Shown piece by piece: positions 13,232 through 26,222 of a DNA stretch of 64,000 nt. The translations under genes were made by a program, and so were the position numbers. The stretch lies in the NCBI GenBank assembly GCA_016165875.1, contig JABBOT010000007.1:8341245-8405244 (forward strand), written 5' to 3'. Source of the stretch: Acanthopleura granulata. Its lineage: Eukaryota; Mollusca; Polyplacophora; Chitonida; Chitonidae. The notes under the pieces were generated by a model, which worked only from the letters and a program-made list of their open reading frames with translations, was not told the origin of the DNA and made no database searches. The first letter of the stretch is position 1; every line of letters begins with the position of its first letter.

Positions 13232-13500
13232 ACACTCAAGTCCATGGGCCATTGTCAACAACGATTAACGATAAAGCAGTAAGAGTCAGGCAGACAGAAT
13301 ATGATTTACTTGTAGAAATCAATAAATGGAACACGGGTTTGTCACCTATGCGTAAGGGTAAATCTGCTTGATCTGCATGACTTACACATGTTCCAATGGC
13401 CGGGAAGATTAAGCAAATTGCCAGTACAGTGTACAGGCCTCCTTTATAATCTCAGAACAATTAGTTTGGTTGTTTGTCCTGGAGTATGAAACATATGTGT
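13232..13500 (+). repeat. interspersed repeat R1, copy at 13.2 kb
   Basis: Shares ordered blocks with 24780-25018 and 28205-28437: AGGCAGACAGA, TAGAAATCAATA, TTTGTCACCTATG, AATTGCCAGTACAGTG and AACAATTAG...TGTTTGT. It is diverged, has no coding frame and has no tRNA-like head, so its class is unknown. Confidence 0.6.
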
Positions 13501-15385
13501 CTGGATAATGAACAGAACCGATTTTTAGGGAAGAAAAGAAACATTTTGTCTGCAGAAAGCTTTTCCATCCGATTTTTAAGACAATGCTCATTTTAAAAGT
13601 GTTAATAATTGTCTAGAATATATAAAACATTGGATTCCACACTTAAGGTCCTTAAGGAAAGATCAGGACAATGCAATTTTAACCTGTATTGTCAATGGAG
13701 AAGGCCACTCACATCGCACTGCATCACTTGGCCAAAGCAGCACATTGATAAGGAGGTTTCGCGATGCGACGTTACCACATCCTGCTGACTTCCCTTTGTG
13801 GGTGACATCGGCAGGGGTAAATCAGAGCATTTTAACATGAGCCGGTACATGTAGTCATTAACATTATCAGTAATCCATGACTTATATTACCTGGCATATT
13901 TGTTTTAGACGACTGACAAATTAAGTAACGAAATTTATGTTAGTCGGCATACCAACCCAGTTTAAAATGCAATGATTTGCTCCCGTCCGACACAAATGGA
14001 CGTCACCATGACGTCGTAACGTAGCAACTGGAAAGCTCCCCTTCTTCAACAGAGAGGTTAAGCAACTCGTATTCGATCTACGAGTAGCGAATGACGTCAA
14101 GGTTATTTATTATTACGTCACGCTTAGTAAATCTAGCTTTGCATTGTATAATATGACACAATTTGTCGAATTCATTTAGAACAAAGCTGCACCCAATCTG
14201 AAACACATTCACACTGAAACAAGAAACACATCCGAATTGTGAATAAGTCTTACACCATTTTTTTATTTAAGGCTTAACAATTCACAATATATTATTTCAC
14301 CATGTTATGCCATTTATGGCTTTAAACAACAGTTGCCACTTTCACAAAACTTCGAGCACCGTTCCAAATTTCTTTGTTTAACATGCACTGTTCTGTACTT
14401 AATACTTGCAGCATATATTCAATCACCCGCATGTATGGCATACCAATAAAGGGAATATAAGTTTTAATTTGTAGCACATACGCGCATGTGGAAATTTCGT
14501 CCACTAAGACGTCGCCAGGAGACTTGAAATTACCGGCGAGGAGACGGACAATGGCCTACTAACAACTCTGCCGTCAATTCAGCTGATTCTTAGACACGTA
14601 TATCGATATAAGTGTTCTTTGTTCCGACGGGTTTGTTCAGGCAAACGTCCAGTGCTATTAAGTGTCAGTCTGTCAATCCAATTTCACGTAGAATATTTCT
14701 CGAAATTGTTTACGTTTGTGATAAACGAAGAATTTCCAGACTGGAGTCCGCCGATGGAGAAGCCCTGACAAAGACCGTGAGTTACAACTGAGTTACGTTG
14801 ACAATCCATCGGGATTATCCCAACTGGCTATGGTTTCCAGGCAAAGAGAATGTTTACTCTCTACAGCGATGAAAGGGGGGTCGCTTCTCTTTTCTTTAGT
14901 TATTCTACACCCGTGTGGTTTAATAATTGCAATGTATCTTTCACCTAATTCTGCTTAAATAAGGTACTGGGGCATTGTAAACTGTAGCTTTCTAATCATT
15001 TAAAAATGGACTGTTGCCAACTACCACTCTGTCCTCCCTGCTTCGGCTTTTCTCTCTGTGCCATAGTCATGATTTATTGCACCTTACACGGCGATCCATG
15101 GTTTCCATTAGTCAATACACAGTCACATGATATTCCGCAAAACACGATATACAGTGGTCATGAGGGCATGTCCAACGATCACACCAATCATAGCCAACGA
15201 TCTCGAGCGTTTATTCTACACGGTTATCTCCATTTCCCACCCCCCCCCCACCCCCCACTGACTTCCACTTGTTTACAAAGTAAACTGTCGGACGATGGCT
15301 TTGTCAGTTATGGCCGTTTAGGAATTTAGGGCATAAGCATAGCTGGCCTTATCTTTTCCTTTTACTTTCTTCCGATATAATAAAA
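13501..15385. other. unrecognised sequence with CRE-like sites
   Basis: No gene is recognised. A cluster of cAMP-response-element-like sites lies near 14.0-14.12 kb (separate entry). C-rich tracts occur at 15238-15258. Confidence 0.35.
13995..14125. promoter_or_regulatory. cluster of CRE-like (TGACGTCA) sites
   Basis: A perfect TGACGTCA lies at about 14092, with TGACGTCG at about 14009 and TTACGTCAC at about 14113. A small inverted repeat, CTCGTA...TACGAG, lies between them. CREB/ATF bZIP proteins bind this motif in animals. No transcription start or gene is tied to it, so regulatory function is only a possibility. Confidence 0.25.
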
Positions 15386-15531
15386 CATACAGTGCATTGA
15401 ATGGGATGATATCACGGGAATTGTGAGCTCTCAACAAATCATGTTTATCTCATGCTCCCCATTCCTTGAACATTATTTTTCTCGAGCTCACATTTTCTGT
15501 TATGTCATCCCACGGCATGCATTATCTGTAT
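15386..15531. repeat. 146-bp foldback
   Basis: The left arm (CATACAG ... TGGGATGATATCAC ... TGTGAGCTC) pairs with the right arm (GAGCTCACA ... GTTATGTCATCCCA ... CTGTAT) with scattered mismatches. The loop is about 50 bp. It may be a non-autonomous foldback element. Confidence 0.65.
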
Positions 15532-15717
15532 AATATCCCATTGCAAAGATCGTCCACACTTCTGGGAGGATAGTTGATTAGGTTGACGGACGTACAGGCG
15601 TAATTTTTAACTAATGTAAATTCTACATTTAACGTATCTGGACTCACTGGAAACAAATCCTGTCAGTAGATTTTTACCGACTTTATCGCAAGTTTTAACG
15701 TATAACTGGTTTTGACT

Positions 15718-15870
15718 TTATTATTTGACTGGTGTTTTACGCCGAATGTGTCACTTATATGACGGTGGCTGTCGTTATGGTGGGAGAAAACCGTGCACAG
15801 CCCGGAAGAAATCCTCCACCATGTTGCTGGCAGATCTTTCAACGTACGGCCGGAGAAGATGCCCCCTCAG
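15718..15870 (-). mobile_element. SINE family S1, 5'-truncated copy
   Basis: The tail and body are present on the minus strand (ending ...GGCGTAAAACACCAGTCAAATAAT, preceded by GACAGCCACCGTCATATAAGTG). The tRNA-like head is absent; the match stops after CGGCCGTACGTTGAAAG. Confidence 0.8.
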
Positions 15871-16264
15871 CCATGTAGGTTCCTAACTGGCTTTTATCCA
15901 CAACATGTAACACAAGTTGGTGCCTTATTAATGATTTATGCAGCTGGTTTCACACTGCATGCAATTATCTATGCAGGGAAAATAACATAACTTTGTACAT
16001 GTCAGTGGGTTTGCAAGGATGAATTCACCATTATTTTCCTTTATATAGCAATAGGTCGCTATATCAGCTCATAGGACTCCCATTATCTTCAGCCCCCCCC
16101 CCCATATCCCTACTCCCCACCCACATTCATGTGCATAGTTTCAGGATACCGAACGTTTCACCCACATCTGAACATTAAAAGACTAGTGTAATATAGATTC
16201 ACTTTGCAAAGGACAAAATCAAACACACTGTATGTATCGATGATAAAAACACATGGCATTCAGT

Positions 16265-16557
16265 TTTTATTTCACTTTAGCCTCCGTGGCTCAGTCGGTT
16301 AGCGCGCTGATGTAGCACAATGACCCGAAGTTTCCCACCAATGCGGCCGCTGTGAGTTTATGTCCAGATCATGCTGGTTTCCTCTCCGGCCGTAGGTGGA
16401 AAGGTGTGTCCGCAACTTGAGGATGGTCGTGGGTTTCCCCCGGGCTCTGCCCGGTTTACTCCCACCATAATGCTGGCCCCCGTCGTATAGGTGAAATATT
16501 CTTGAGTACGGCGTAAAACACCAATCGAATAAGTAAATAAATAAATTTTATTTCACT
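16265..16557 (+). mobile_element. SINE family S1, full-length reference copy
   Basis: The element at 16277-16545 is flanked by TTTTATTTCACT at 16265-16276 and 16546-16557. Its head (GCCTCCGTGGCTCAGTCGG) contains an A box at about 16288-16304, and a B-box-like region lies at 16351-16365, so it is tRNA-derived with an RNA polymerase III promoter. A conserved body follows (CTCTCCGGCCGTAGGTGG, CCCACCATAATGCTGG), then a tail (GTGAAATATTCTTGAGTACGGCGTAAAACACC) and AAATAAATAAAT. The tail resembles the 3' end of the LINE at 45758. The general design fits V-SINE families known from molluscs such as RUDI, but the exact family name is not established here. Confidence 0.93.
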
Positions 16558-17486
16558 CTCAAATGAAATCAATACATGGCTGCAAAGAGTGTCGTAAAGC
16601 CTTGCTTGTGACGTCCTTGATCTCCAAACACACTAATATGTATTAAATAAACAACGAACTATTAAGACGTAGATCAAAAGTTATGTCGTCTTTATGATCT
16701 CGTAATCAGTGAGAACTATTGATACACGATACATAAAATGTTTTATTTTCTGTGAAAAAGTTAATGGTTCATTTATCACTTTCATTTCCTACCTGGGCAC
16801 TTGAGACTCACGCGTTGCCCTTTCTGATGTCACTTGTCACAATACTATTCTCCAAATAAAACCCACTTCGTTCAACTTTTGTTGATGACATTTTGTCAAC
16901 GAATTTGTTTGAGGTGTTGTCATTGACAACGAGTTGTCACATGAAGCTGTGCCATGGATCATGAATAAAGAAGAGGTTTGAAAGATTTACAAGCTAATCG
17001 ATGAATCCGTGTCCTAATATTTTGTATTCAACAGCCTCAATCATTTAACACAAAAGTGTGTTTCCAGAGGGACGACCACTGTTGAAGTAAAGATACCGAC
17101 TGTTGACTCTTTTCCAGAAAGAAGTTCAAAGAATTCTTCTTGTGGCTCCTTCATTACATCAGTAATAAATATAGAGGAAAAGTACGGCACTGTTATTGGT
17201 AGATGTGTACACAATTTACAATATCTGCGGGTTTCTGCTTAAAAGGATACGGAGCGGTTGCTGAATGGCTTGTGCAAGAGACAGGCACTGAATTTTAGAT
17301 ACGTATCCAAGGCTGACAGATTTAATGTGCTATACACTGTTGGCCAGTCGATCTCGATTCTCTCTCCCTCCGGATGCAGTCTACAGTGCATGGAGAAAAA
17401 AAGAAAAAAATGCGCTCATTGAGCACACACCCAGAATCATAGAAGCCTGACAAAATACTCTAATTGACCAGATGCCACGGTCCTCC
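16558..17486. other. unrecognised sequence
   Basis: No gene or repeat is recognised. Confidence 0.35.
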
Positions 17487-17600
17487 ACAAGTTGCTGGAA
17501 GACCTTCCAACATACGATCGAATCGGAAGCCAGTCTGAGCTGGACTCTAAATCCCATTGATAATACGCACTTGGGCCATTGTACTGCAATGTCACTTGAT
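17487..17600 (-). mobile_element. SINE family S1, diverged internal fragment
   Basis: Minus-strand match to the head-proximal body: CAATGGGATTT, GAGTCCAGCTCAGACTGGCTTCC, CGTATGTTGGAAGGTCTTCCAGCAACTTG. Both ends are degraded. Confidence 0.55.
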
Positions 17601-18164
17601 TTTGAAATGTTAGTGGAATGGCTGAAATACATTTTATATCAGGAACTGTACCGTAAACATGTTATAGATTGAAGTCCGCTAAAAACATTCATACCTCCTC
17701 TTCCACCAGTGAAAATTCAAACTGTTTAGCCAATGTATTTTTCTTACACGGAGGGTTCAGTTCCCATTAGATGGGTTCATTGATTAGATGACTTTGCATT
17801 TGTATCCAACCACCACGTGTTTTCAACAGAACAAAGAGTCAACAGATTCGAATGGTCTGTCCTGCATAAAAAGAGTTCAGGGATTCTCACAGTGTAAATG
17901 CTTCTATGTTCCATTGAATAGCCCAAGGGTTCTAAGGTGCTGGACGCCTGGTGGAACCAGAAGAGTTGAACAAATCCCGTATAATCCCTACCAAAAGGCA
18001 TCCCCTCTTCGGGCATCGATCCTAGGCATCATCTAGTGACTGCTCCGGCTTCGCAGTGAGCAGCATGGCTATGGAAAATTTTTGGTACAGAGGAACACAC
18101 TTCGAATTTCGATATATAAGAGCGAAAATGCTTAACTCTGTTCCACATAATAGATAATTTGTTA

Positions 18165-18462
18165 CCATTTAATACCATATTATTATTATTATTAAAAAGA
18201 ACAGGTCAGATATAAAGCAAATATAAAAAATACAGCACACAGTAACACCAAAGAAGATACGACAGTCTGATAGTGGGCAAAAGGTCACACGTTACCTGTG
18301 AAATTTGGCCTCTTGTCAATTTCACTCTGATTTGATTTTTTAACTAAGATTTTGTTCTAACAGTTCATATAAGTGTTTAATATGTAACAACATACATCCC
18401 CTCTATTACCATGGCTTAAGCAGGATTAGGTCAAAAAATTACAGTGATTGTTTATATACTTT
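18165..18462 (+). repeat. interspersed repeat R1, 5' part, copy at 18.2 kb
   Basis: Ordered matches to 27935-28150 include GGCAAA...GTCACACGTTACCTGTGAAA, the following TTTCACTCTGATTT block, and GGCTTAAG...TTAGGTCAAAAAATTACAGTG. It is non-coding and has no known name. Confidence 0.5.
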
Positions 18463-18776
18463 ATTAGACGTCACTGGTCTGGATTTAGCCAAGGTGCTGA
18501 GTTGTAATCACATTTAACACATGTGTACACAATAAGATTAAATAAATGCAAACGGCCTCGGGGCTGCTCCCTCCACCAGCAAATTCCCGGTATATGCAGG
18601 AATACAATATAGACATAAGATGGAAATCCAAGGCCAGGTGAAATGTTACAAATCTGCCATTCCATGGCATGAAATGTATAATTTGGAAAATACCCGTCCA
18701 TTGATTTATTGTCATCTGTTTTCCGAGGACAGTGATGCGAGTGTAAAGGATACTTTACACTTACACTTAGAGAAAG

Positions 18777-19018
18777 GTTTGGTTGAACAGACTCAAAAAT
18801 CTCAATTTTCCAGTAGAGCTAATTTATCTCAGAAAACTGAGTCAAATGACCAGATCGACGGAGTCATTAAAGACGTATGGCCTGGGTGACTTACAAGAGA
18901 AAGCAAAGGATTCATCGACCACTTACGAGTCAGCAAGATAATAAGCCGATCTGGTCATACGACTCAATTTTCTGAGTTGAATTAGCTCTACTGGAAAACT
19001 CGGAGTCTGTTCACCCAC
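18777..19018. mobile_element. MITE-like foldback element M1, copy 1
   Basis: Inverted-repeat arms of about 85 bp (GTTGAACAGACTC, TTTTCCAGTAGAGCTAATT, CAGAAAACTGAGTC, ATGACCAGATCG) flank a loop of about 75 bp. The middle matches copy 2 at 27662-27870 in reverse orientation, including CTTACAAGAGAAA. No transposase is encoded. The short palindrome GTGTAAAGGATACTTTACAC lies just outside the left end at 18741. Confidence 0.75.
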
Positions 19019-19899
19019 AGTCTTTTTTTCATGTACAGTCAAAATTTGACGGCTTAGCCCTAGCTGCACGTGCAATAGCTGATCAAGTGAGTGTGAGGGA
19101 TGTATGAAGACGCCCAACCGGATGGGATTGAATGAATGAATAAATAATTATGGTTTCATGTTAAACGTACGCAATGCAGATGGAGCGATCTGTAACACAA
19201 CTGGCGAAATTAACGCTGTATAATTTAAACACCAAACTAGTGTTATTCCTTGCAATTCTTTCTTAATCTTAAAGTCTGGAATGACACGTGTAACAATAAG
19301 AGTATTTCGTATTCTGTGTTTTCCTTGTTAATTTTACTTTCATTCACGGATGTCATTTTTATGTTTCTACACACATAAATGCCAACCAGAAAAACCAACA
19401 AGAAACAGAGAAAAGTAATCTTGGGATTGTTATACATGCATCCCTCTTTGCCAAATAGTTCGATATCCGAAACTGTATACAGAATATTCTACAAATACTA
19501 CTGAAACAAAGTGCAAACAAGACTAGGTTAACTGTTGAAAATTTGGAAACAAAAATACCGTTCGACTTTCAGGTTTCCAACACTGAATCTTTAATGTGTG
19601 CTTTTTGTCTAGCCAGTAGAAAGTATATTCACCTCTGCCAGCTGTCTTCCCACCAGGCAAAAGTAGCGCCCTTCTCTTTCCCTAGGATTTTTTTTTTGCG
19701 TCTAGACATCTTAACCTAAATCATGTCAGAGATGATCTGGAAAACATCAATATTTTAACTATGACCATCATCTGAGCTGCACAACACTAAAAACAGTTCT
19801 GCGTCAGTTATTTTCTTAAGATTCAACCTTCGAATAGTCGTTCGAGTGATCCTATTGTCAGACAGCAGCGCACATTCAAAGTAAATGAGTTTCAAGCAA

Positions 19900-20077
19900 T
19901 TTATTTATTTATTTGTTTGATTGGTGTTTTAGGCCGCACTCAAAAATATTTCACTTATACGATGGCGATCAGCATTATGGTGGGAGGAAACCGGGCAAAG
20001 GCCGAGGAAACCCACGATCATCGGCAGGTTTGCGACAGGTCTTCCCACGTATGGCCGGAGAGGAAGCCAGGATGGAT
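19900..20077 (-). mobile_element. SINE family S1, 5'-truncated, with target-site duplication
   Basis: The 3' two-thirds of S1 is flanked by TTTCAAGCAA at 19890-19899 and 20078-20087. The tRNA-like head is missing and the break lies at the GGCTTCCTCTCCGG position. This is the pattern of incomplete reverse transcription rather than later deletion. Confidence 0.9.
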
Positions 20078-20263
20078 TTTCAAGCAAGTTAGCTTGCTTC
20101 ATGTAATTAAGGTTGAGTGGTAATCTCAAGTTCTTTCACTTTGAGTACTGGGCAACAAACACATTTTGAAGAAACATGTCTTAAAATTGCTCCTCATACG
20201 TACCACTAGCGCTTAACTAAAGAAAAGAAAAATACCGCACCATTTATATTCTATTGATTTGAT

Positions 20264-20510
20264 TTAATTTATTTGATTTCTGGGGCCGTTCTCGAGAATA
20301 TTTTACTTATACGACGGTGGTTAGCATTATGGTAGAAGGAAACGGGACAGGGCGGGGGGGGGGGGAACCCATGACTGTCCGCAAGTTGCTCGTGGACCTT
20401 CCCACGTGTGACCGGAGAGGAAGCCAGCATGAGCTGGTCTTCAACACACAGCGACCGCATTGATGAAATGCACGGGGTCAAAACGCCGCTCTGGTGCGAT
20501 TACCACCCTA
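20264..20510 (-). mobile_element. SINE family S1, near full length
   Basis: The minus strand carries a head remnant, the B-box region, GACCAGCTCATGCTGGCTTCC, CCGGTCACACGTGGGAAGGTCC and the tail. A G-rich run on the plus strand (about 20355) replaces the CCCCCGGGCT part of the body. Confidence 0.8.
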
Positions 20511-20514
20511 GATT

Positions 20515-23500
20515 TTTTATTTGTCCGTATTAAACCTTCGCCCTGTTAAAACCTGTGATTTAAGCCCGCAGCTCTTTGCTGGATTAAAGGAGAAAAAAAA
20601 AACAAATCACTGGACAGAAAACGTTTCGAAGAAAGTACACAGAAGTACGCTTTAAAGAAATTTGCAAGCAAAGGGTCATGCATTGTACACCGTCACTACC
20701 CTCGTGAATAATTTTTGTTTGAATATCAATGGCTGTTAGACAACATGCGTTTTTCTGACGGGTGACGCTTCTATTTGGTATTTCCTAGATGCTTTGGAGA
20801 TATTTTGTGGCGTCACATCACCCTTCAGATAAACTTCCCCTGCACTCAACTCTTTCACATGTGAGGCAATATGAACGTTATTTTAGCAAACGTAATAGTT
20901 CTAAAGAGGAGTTGTTTGATTTGGAAATTTGCACTAGAAATAATTACAATATTAGGCAATCATACTGAAAAACCCATAAATCAATATAATACGGAATCCC
21001 ATGACTGTCACAGGGAATATCTTTTGTAAGATGAATTTTAAATGGAATTAGTTTTCCTTGCAGGATAAAACATGCCAGATAAAAAATTTTCAAACGACAG
21101 TTTTTAAATTAGATTATGAGTTCAGGGTTTTCGTAGAAACGACGTTTCAGAGGAATACAGCATTGTAGGTTGAACAAAGGGACAACAAAGTGTTGTTGCT
21201 AGCTCGGAAAACAAAACCTCCCTGAAGAAAAATTCTAGGACAGCAGTTAGATTTCATTGTAACCGAGCAGCACAAAGATTCCATGACGACAAACAAGCAA
21301 CAGCAACAACAAAGCCCAGTACATTTCAAGTTCGACTTATCTTTGAACAAATTAAACTAAACCCGTCTTGCCTTTAATTAGTTTGATGATGTAGCACCAC
21401 ACGTCTTACAAATCCTTCCGGGTTTTCAACTATTAGGCCCTCGAATCGTCCCTTATTTAACTGAAGCGCTCTGCAAGTCTCAACATTTGGAGGCACGCAG
21501 TACAACCTTGTCAAGAATTATTGTATAGCAGTTTCATATTTGCTTGTACTGCTGGGGATGATTTAATTAGCTTTTGGTACAGCTGAAATATTTTTTTTAA
21601 ATATTAAGGACTAATTTCTTTTTAAACAGTCATAACATTTCAAGAGCTTTCTGTTTTTCCAGAGGCAAATTTTTGTTAAACAAGTTTATAAATCCAAATA
21701 TACCAAACTAATATGAGTAATTTTGAAACTGGTCTTTTGTGGCTGTTTCTAATGTCTGAAAAATACAGGATTTTTCTTTAAAGAAAGGACCACATTTTTA
21801 GAAAATATGTACCTCCTGAAAGGTAATTTCGTGCTGATAACCAATATGGTCTTCATTACTTTTTGGCTACTTTTTTGTACCTCATTCTTTATTTCCATTT
21901 CAATCACTGTGAAGAAATGCCAAAAAATCATGGTGACCATATTTGGAATGAGCACGACATTGCCTTTCAGATGATATGTACTTTCTAAATTTCTAAACTT
22001 TATAAATAAATAACAGTTGTGCAAAATGTATACCAGCCAAGTAAATAAGAAAGAGTTGTGCAAAAGCTTTACCAGAAATGCCACCCCCAGCCCACCCCCC
22101 GCCAGCCAAAACAGCATCACGAGTTATTCTAGAGCAGTAATGCCTAATTAACACCGCTTCCATTTTACAGTAAGTCGTTGGGCCCACTAAAACATTTAAA
22201 CACACATAAATCCCTGACTTGGGTAAATCCACAAGATGTCGGATTTCATCTGTTGCTTGACACCATTTGCCAACTACCACGTGTATTGCACTATCGCTGC
22301 TGCTCTGGTTTGGTTCTCCACGCTACAACAGTACAATGCAGTTTGCATAAAATGCAGCTAGGCCTACACTGCATGCATGGTTCCATGTCACGGCAGTAAG
22401 AATCTTTTGATAAAATGTGCATGTAGGCTATACTACTGAGGTTGATGGCTGTTGCTACACAAGACACAATTTACGTATAGCCCCGAGGGTATTCGAATAA
22501 AAATGATGATCCCTGCAGAATTGTGAATCAGTATTGCAATCCATGGCAGAGCCGTATATGTAGGCCTATAAGGCCTATCCATTCATGAATATATATAGGC
22601 CCATATATATACATACCAATCCCTGCCATGCAAGGATCGACCGCAATACACTGAGCCGCAATTTGGCATGGATGCTGCACAGTTAACAAATATTTGGGCA
22701 AAGTACATTACATGATATAAACATAGGGTCATGACCCAAACAAATTTTCAACATAAAAAAGGCAATTTAATAAATTGTAACATTTTCGGAGGAAAAGGTT
22801 TTTTAAGGCAAAAGTACAAAAAAAAATTATTTTTTTTACTCCTCGTTTTCAAAGTTAGAAGAAAAAATTTCCTTTAGAAAAACCCAGAAAAGAGAACTTT
22901 TGGTGTAATTTTACGACATACCGAGAAGTCAAGAGATTTTTGTTTGTTTTGTTTTTTTTGGAGGGGGGGGGGTCTTTAGAAATATACGGAAACGGAAAAC
23001 GAGGAATGTCGCCAATATGCTACAAGGGGAATGATTCTCCAATTATGAATTCATACAAACGTGGATATCTAAATTTGGAAACTCTCATATAACTTGAAGT
23101 GGGTTTTTTTCTGGAGATACAATTTCCTTTTTGCCAAGTGGTAATATGGACACTAGTACAAATAATTTGGCTTGCACAAAGAAGTTTATCTATAACTTCG
23201 GAATTGGGGGAATGTCGCAGAAATGCGGCCCCAGAACCCAATTCTCTAAATTCTGAAGATTTTCGAATGAAACATGAAGCCTAGTATCACACATACTGTC
23301 TCGTAACTTTCTACACATCGGTGTTTTTCTTTTTAACCGATAGAGATATCGCAAGTCTACATATTAGTACCACTGAAAGTTCACGAGTGAAAACAATTAA
23401 TGTTATGCAATATGCCAATGACTCTATAAAAATATTCTTTTCCATGAAGACGTGATGTGTAGGAAAAGGCTAATAAGCTTGTCAAAAAGGTCTCTCCATA

Positions 23501-24476
23501 TCCTACGTAAACAATATGAGAACTTTATACCACGGAGATGGCAGTAATGTCACGACAAAAAACAAAATCCACAAAACATATTTAGATATATTTAAGTGTA
23601 ACTCTAAAAACGCTTGATTCTGACTCATTTTTCTGATGATGATGGTTAAATAAGCTGAAATACTGAGTCAAAGTAAAATTTTGGTTTTTCGTAGTGACTC
23701 TTCCTGAGCATGACCCATCCATGTCGAGAACTTTGGAGACAATATTTCACAGGACTGTATAGCTTAGAATTCGCTTGTGGATCGTCCCTTGCAGCCTATA
23801 ATCCATGCAGGTCTACACTAGGCACGGGATTTCTCCATATTTCCTCTCAAATTTTTCGTAGAGCCATTTGACTTAGCGTAATATCCGCTGGCCACAACTT
23901 GATTTTCTACCAACATGGCTAGCACATCTATCAGTTACAATATCAAATACATCCCCAAAAGCCGGTTGTGCCTATCTGATCACCCCGGTTTTCTTCACTC
24001 TTAAAACTGGACAGCCTTTTTATGTAAGAAATGGGTTAAAATGGAGTTATTAATAAAGCTAAGTAGATATAGAGCGATGTTCAGATCAAAGTCCCTGAGG
24101 ACCGTTTTATGAAGCCGGCGTAACGTTTCGTCAAAAGTACACTAAGATTCTCTTAATTTTTAGACTGTTGACCTAGACTTTCCTCTCAGTGTAACTACCA
24201 TGGTAACGAATCTCTACAGTATGTGTTGTCTTGGCAATTAGGTTTGACATAACTTGCACCCTCATTGTTAATCTGGCCCTGCTTGGTTGGGTCATATCTT
24301 CCTTTATCTTTGATTTGGTGATTTGGCCTATGCACGTCAGGGACATTGAGTCTAATAGGGCGGGAATGTTACCGGTGTCATACAGACTAGATGAATGTGC
24401 TTTGCGTGAACTGTCTATCATATTTCCTTAAGTAGCCATGTACGCACAAAGCATTCGTAGGTCTATACTACTCGTC
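20515..24476. other. 4-kb stretch without recognised genes
   Basis: Long A/T runs (22.75-22.95 kb), a poly-G run at about 22963-22972 and small TA-rich inverted repeats near 22.56-22.61 kb are visible. A 123-codon minus frame at 21749-22120 is made of biased A/T codons and has no domain support. Confidence 0.4.
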
Positions 24477-24642
24477 ACGAGTCCAGCTCATGCTGGCTTC
24501 CTCTCCGGCCGTATGTGGGTAGGTCTGCCAGAAACCTCGGGCTCTGTCCCGTTTCCTCTCACTATACTGCTGGCCGCCGTCGTACAAGTGAAATATTCTT
24601 GATTACGACGTAAAAACCAGTCAATAAATAAATAAATAAATA
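24477..24642 (+). mobile_element. SINE family S1, 5'-truncated copy
   Basis: Starts within the body (GAGTCCAGCTCATGCTGGC) and runs to AATAAATAAATAAATA. TACTCGTCA at the left and TACTTGTCA at the right form a likely 9-bp target-site duplication with one mismatch. Confidence 0.88.
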
Positions 24643-24779
24643 GTACTTGTCATATTGCTGTTGACTTTTTTCCTTGAGAAAAAAGTGTTTTTACTTATAC
24701 AGGCGATAGCCCTTTACCCTTTCTCTTGAGGCTAGGTCAACACAAATGTGTCAATAACGTGTCGTATCGGTTACACATG

Positions 24780-25018
24780 ATAACGAATTAGACGAATGGA
24801 GCACTCAGGCTCGGAAAGACAAACAAAATTGGAGCTACTAGTAGAAATCGATACAGAGCGCGAGGCTGTTACACTTGTGCTCATGTAGCCTGCTCTACAG
24901 CGTGACTTAGTACTGTTCTAAATGCCAGGGGAATAAGCCGGTGCTATGTAGGGCAGCCTTTACAATTTTTCAAAACAATTAGCTTGATTTGTTTGTGGTC
25001 GAGACTCAAGCGTTGGTA
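24780..25018 (+). repeat. interspersed repeat R1, 3' part, copy at 24.8 kb
   Basis: Ordered matches to 28205-28437: AATTAGACGAATGGAGCACTC, AGACAAACAAAATTGG, TAGAAATCGATACA, GGGGAATAAGCC and AACAATTAGCTTGATTTGTTTGTGG. Confidence 0.6.
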
Positions 25019-25044
25019 CCCACATACGCAGTGGGGTCATTCGG

Positions 25045-26222
25045 TTGACCAAGCGAGATAGGTGAGTTCTTTGCTCTTTTTACACCATTATAATATGTAC
25101 AGATTAATTTTTCATTCTCCTCACAGGCACATCTTTTATTATAGTTCCATTCATGCATATTATTCCCACAAATCCAATAACGGTTGTTACGATTTCATAA
25201 AGACGTTTCAGGGGTTGTTGCCCCAGATGGGATGTGAGAGTTACGTCTTTAAAAGCTCCATATCACGTCTTTTGGTTTTGTGTTGTCTACAAGAACTTAT
25301 ATTACATCTTAATATATTGCTGACACTGGTTCAACTTTTCATAGAAAATAGATGGCAAACTTTAACCCAATGTATAATATTGTTTAACGCACATAGCAGT
25401 TTAGAGGCCGTGTCTTCTTTTCGTAGAAGGAAATTGTACTACTCGCAGAAAATTCCCCAGGGCTGTCGACATTTAATTGGACTTAAGTGTTACGAGCCCC
25501 GTCTATAAAACATTGTATTATATTTTTTGTATTTGTTTTTGCGCTTTTGGAAGCCTGTATATTCCATCAGGATTTGGACGCTACCATAAATGAGAAACTA
25601 TATATTTTGTAATTATCTGTATTGTTTGTGTATGTTATTGTCAGTTCTTTTATTTTTCAGCTTTGTTGAAATATATGTATTTAAGTGATTCAAGCGCCTT
25701 CGTGTTTCATTCTTTGATGTTGAGTAAGGTCTATCGCTGTCTAAACAAGGTTGTAGAACAAGCCATTTGTTTATCATTGTTTTTCTCCGATAGTGGCACC
25801 CTCATAATTAGAAATAGCTCATCAATTAGAAACAAATAAATGAGCCAAATATGTCGGAAAATGGACGCACATCTATTACTATTTCAATACTGCCAATACT
25901 GTTACTATTGATATCATACTACAAAGTGGAAAATGAGAGAAAAAAAACCAGGCATGACTGAATCACCGCTGGACTATTAAAACTTGTGATTTCAACTGCA
26001 ATTCACGTGTAGTTTTTGTACATATATCTCCATAGGAGTACCTTTAAACCACCGTGCGAAGTTGTTATTTAGTCACAATAAAAGTGTAACAAAATTTCAA
26101 CAAATCACAAATATATACAAATATCTTGTATCTTTCCGTAATTGCTTTATGTAGAGCTTAGCAATTCGCGATCCTGCTCCCATCATGTAACTCAAGTTTA
26201 CACTGTAAACTTGTCTTTCTGG
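25045..26222. other. unrecognised sequence with a 148-codon open frame
   Basis: The plus-strand frame 25062-25508 is among the longest outside the LINE. It shows no domain, no glycine or acidic patterning typical of a folded protein, and no second copy in the window. It may be chance or a decayed element. Confidence 0.3.

Noticed and set aside
16277..16350. tRNA gene
   Set aside because: A and B boxes belong to the SINE head; no cloverleaf with acceptor stem can be formed.
21749..22120. 123-codon hydrophobic minus-strand frame
   Set aside because: Composition follows the local A/T runs, with no domain and no second copy.
25062..25508. 148-codon plus-strand open frame
   Set aside because: No domain, no paralogous copy, biased toward A/T-rich codons; length is possible by chance in 64 kb.
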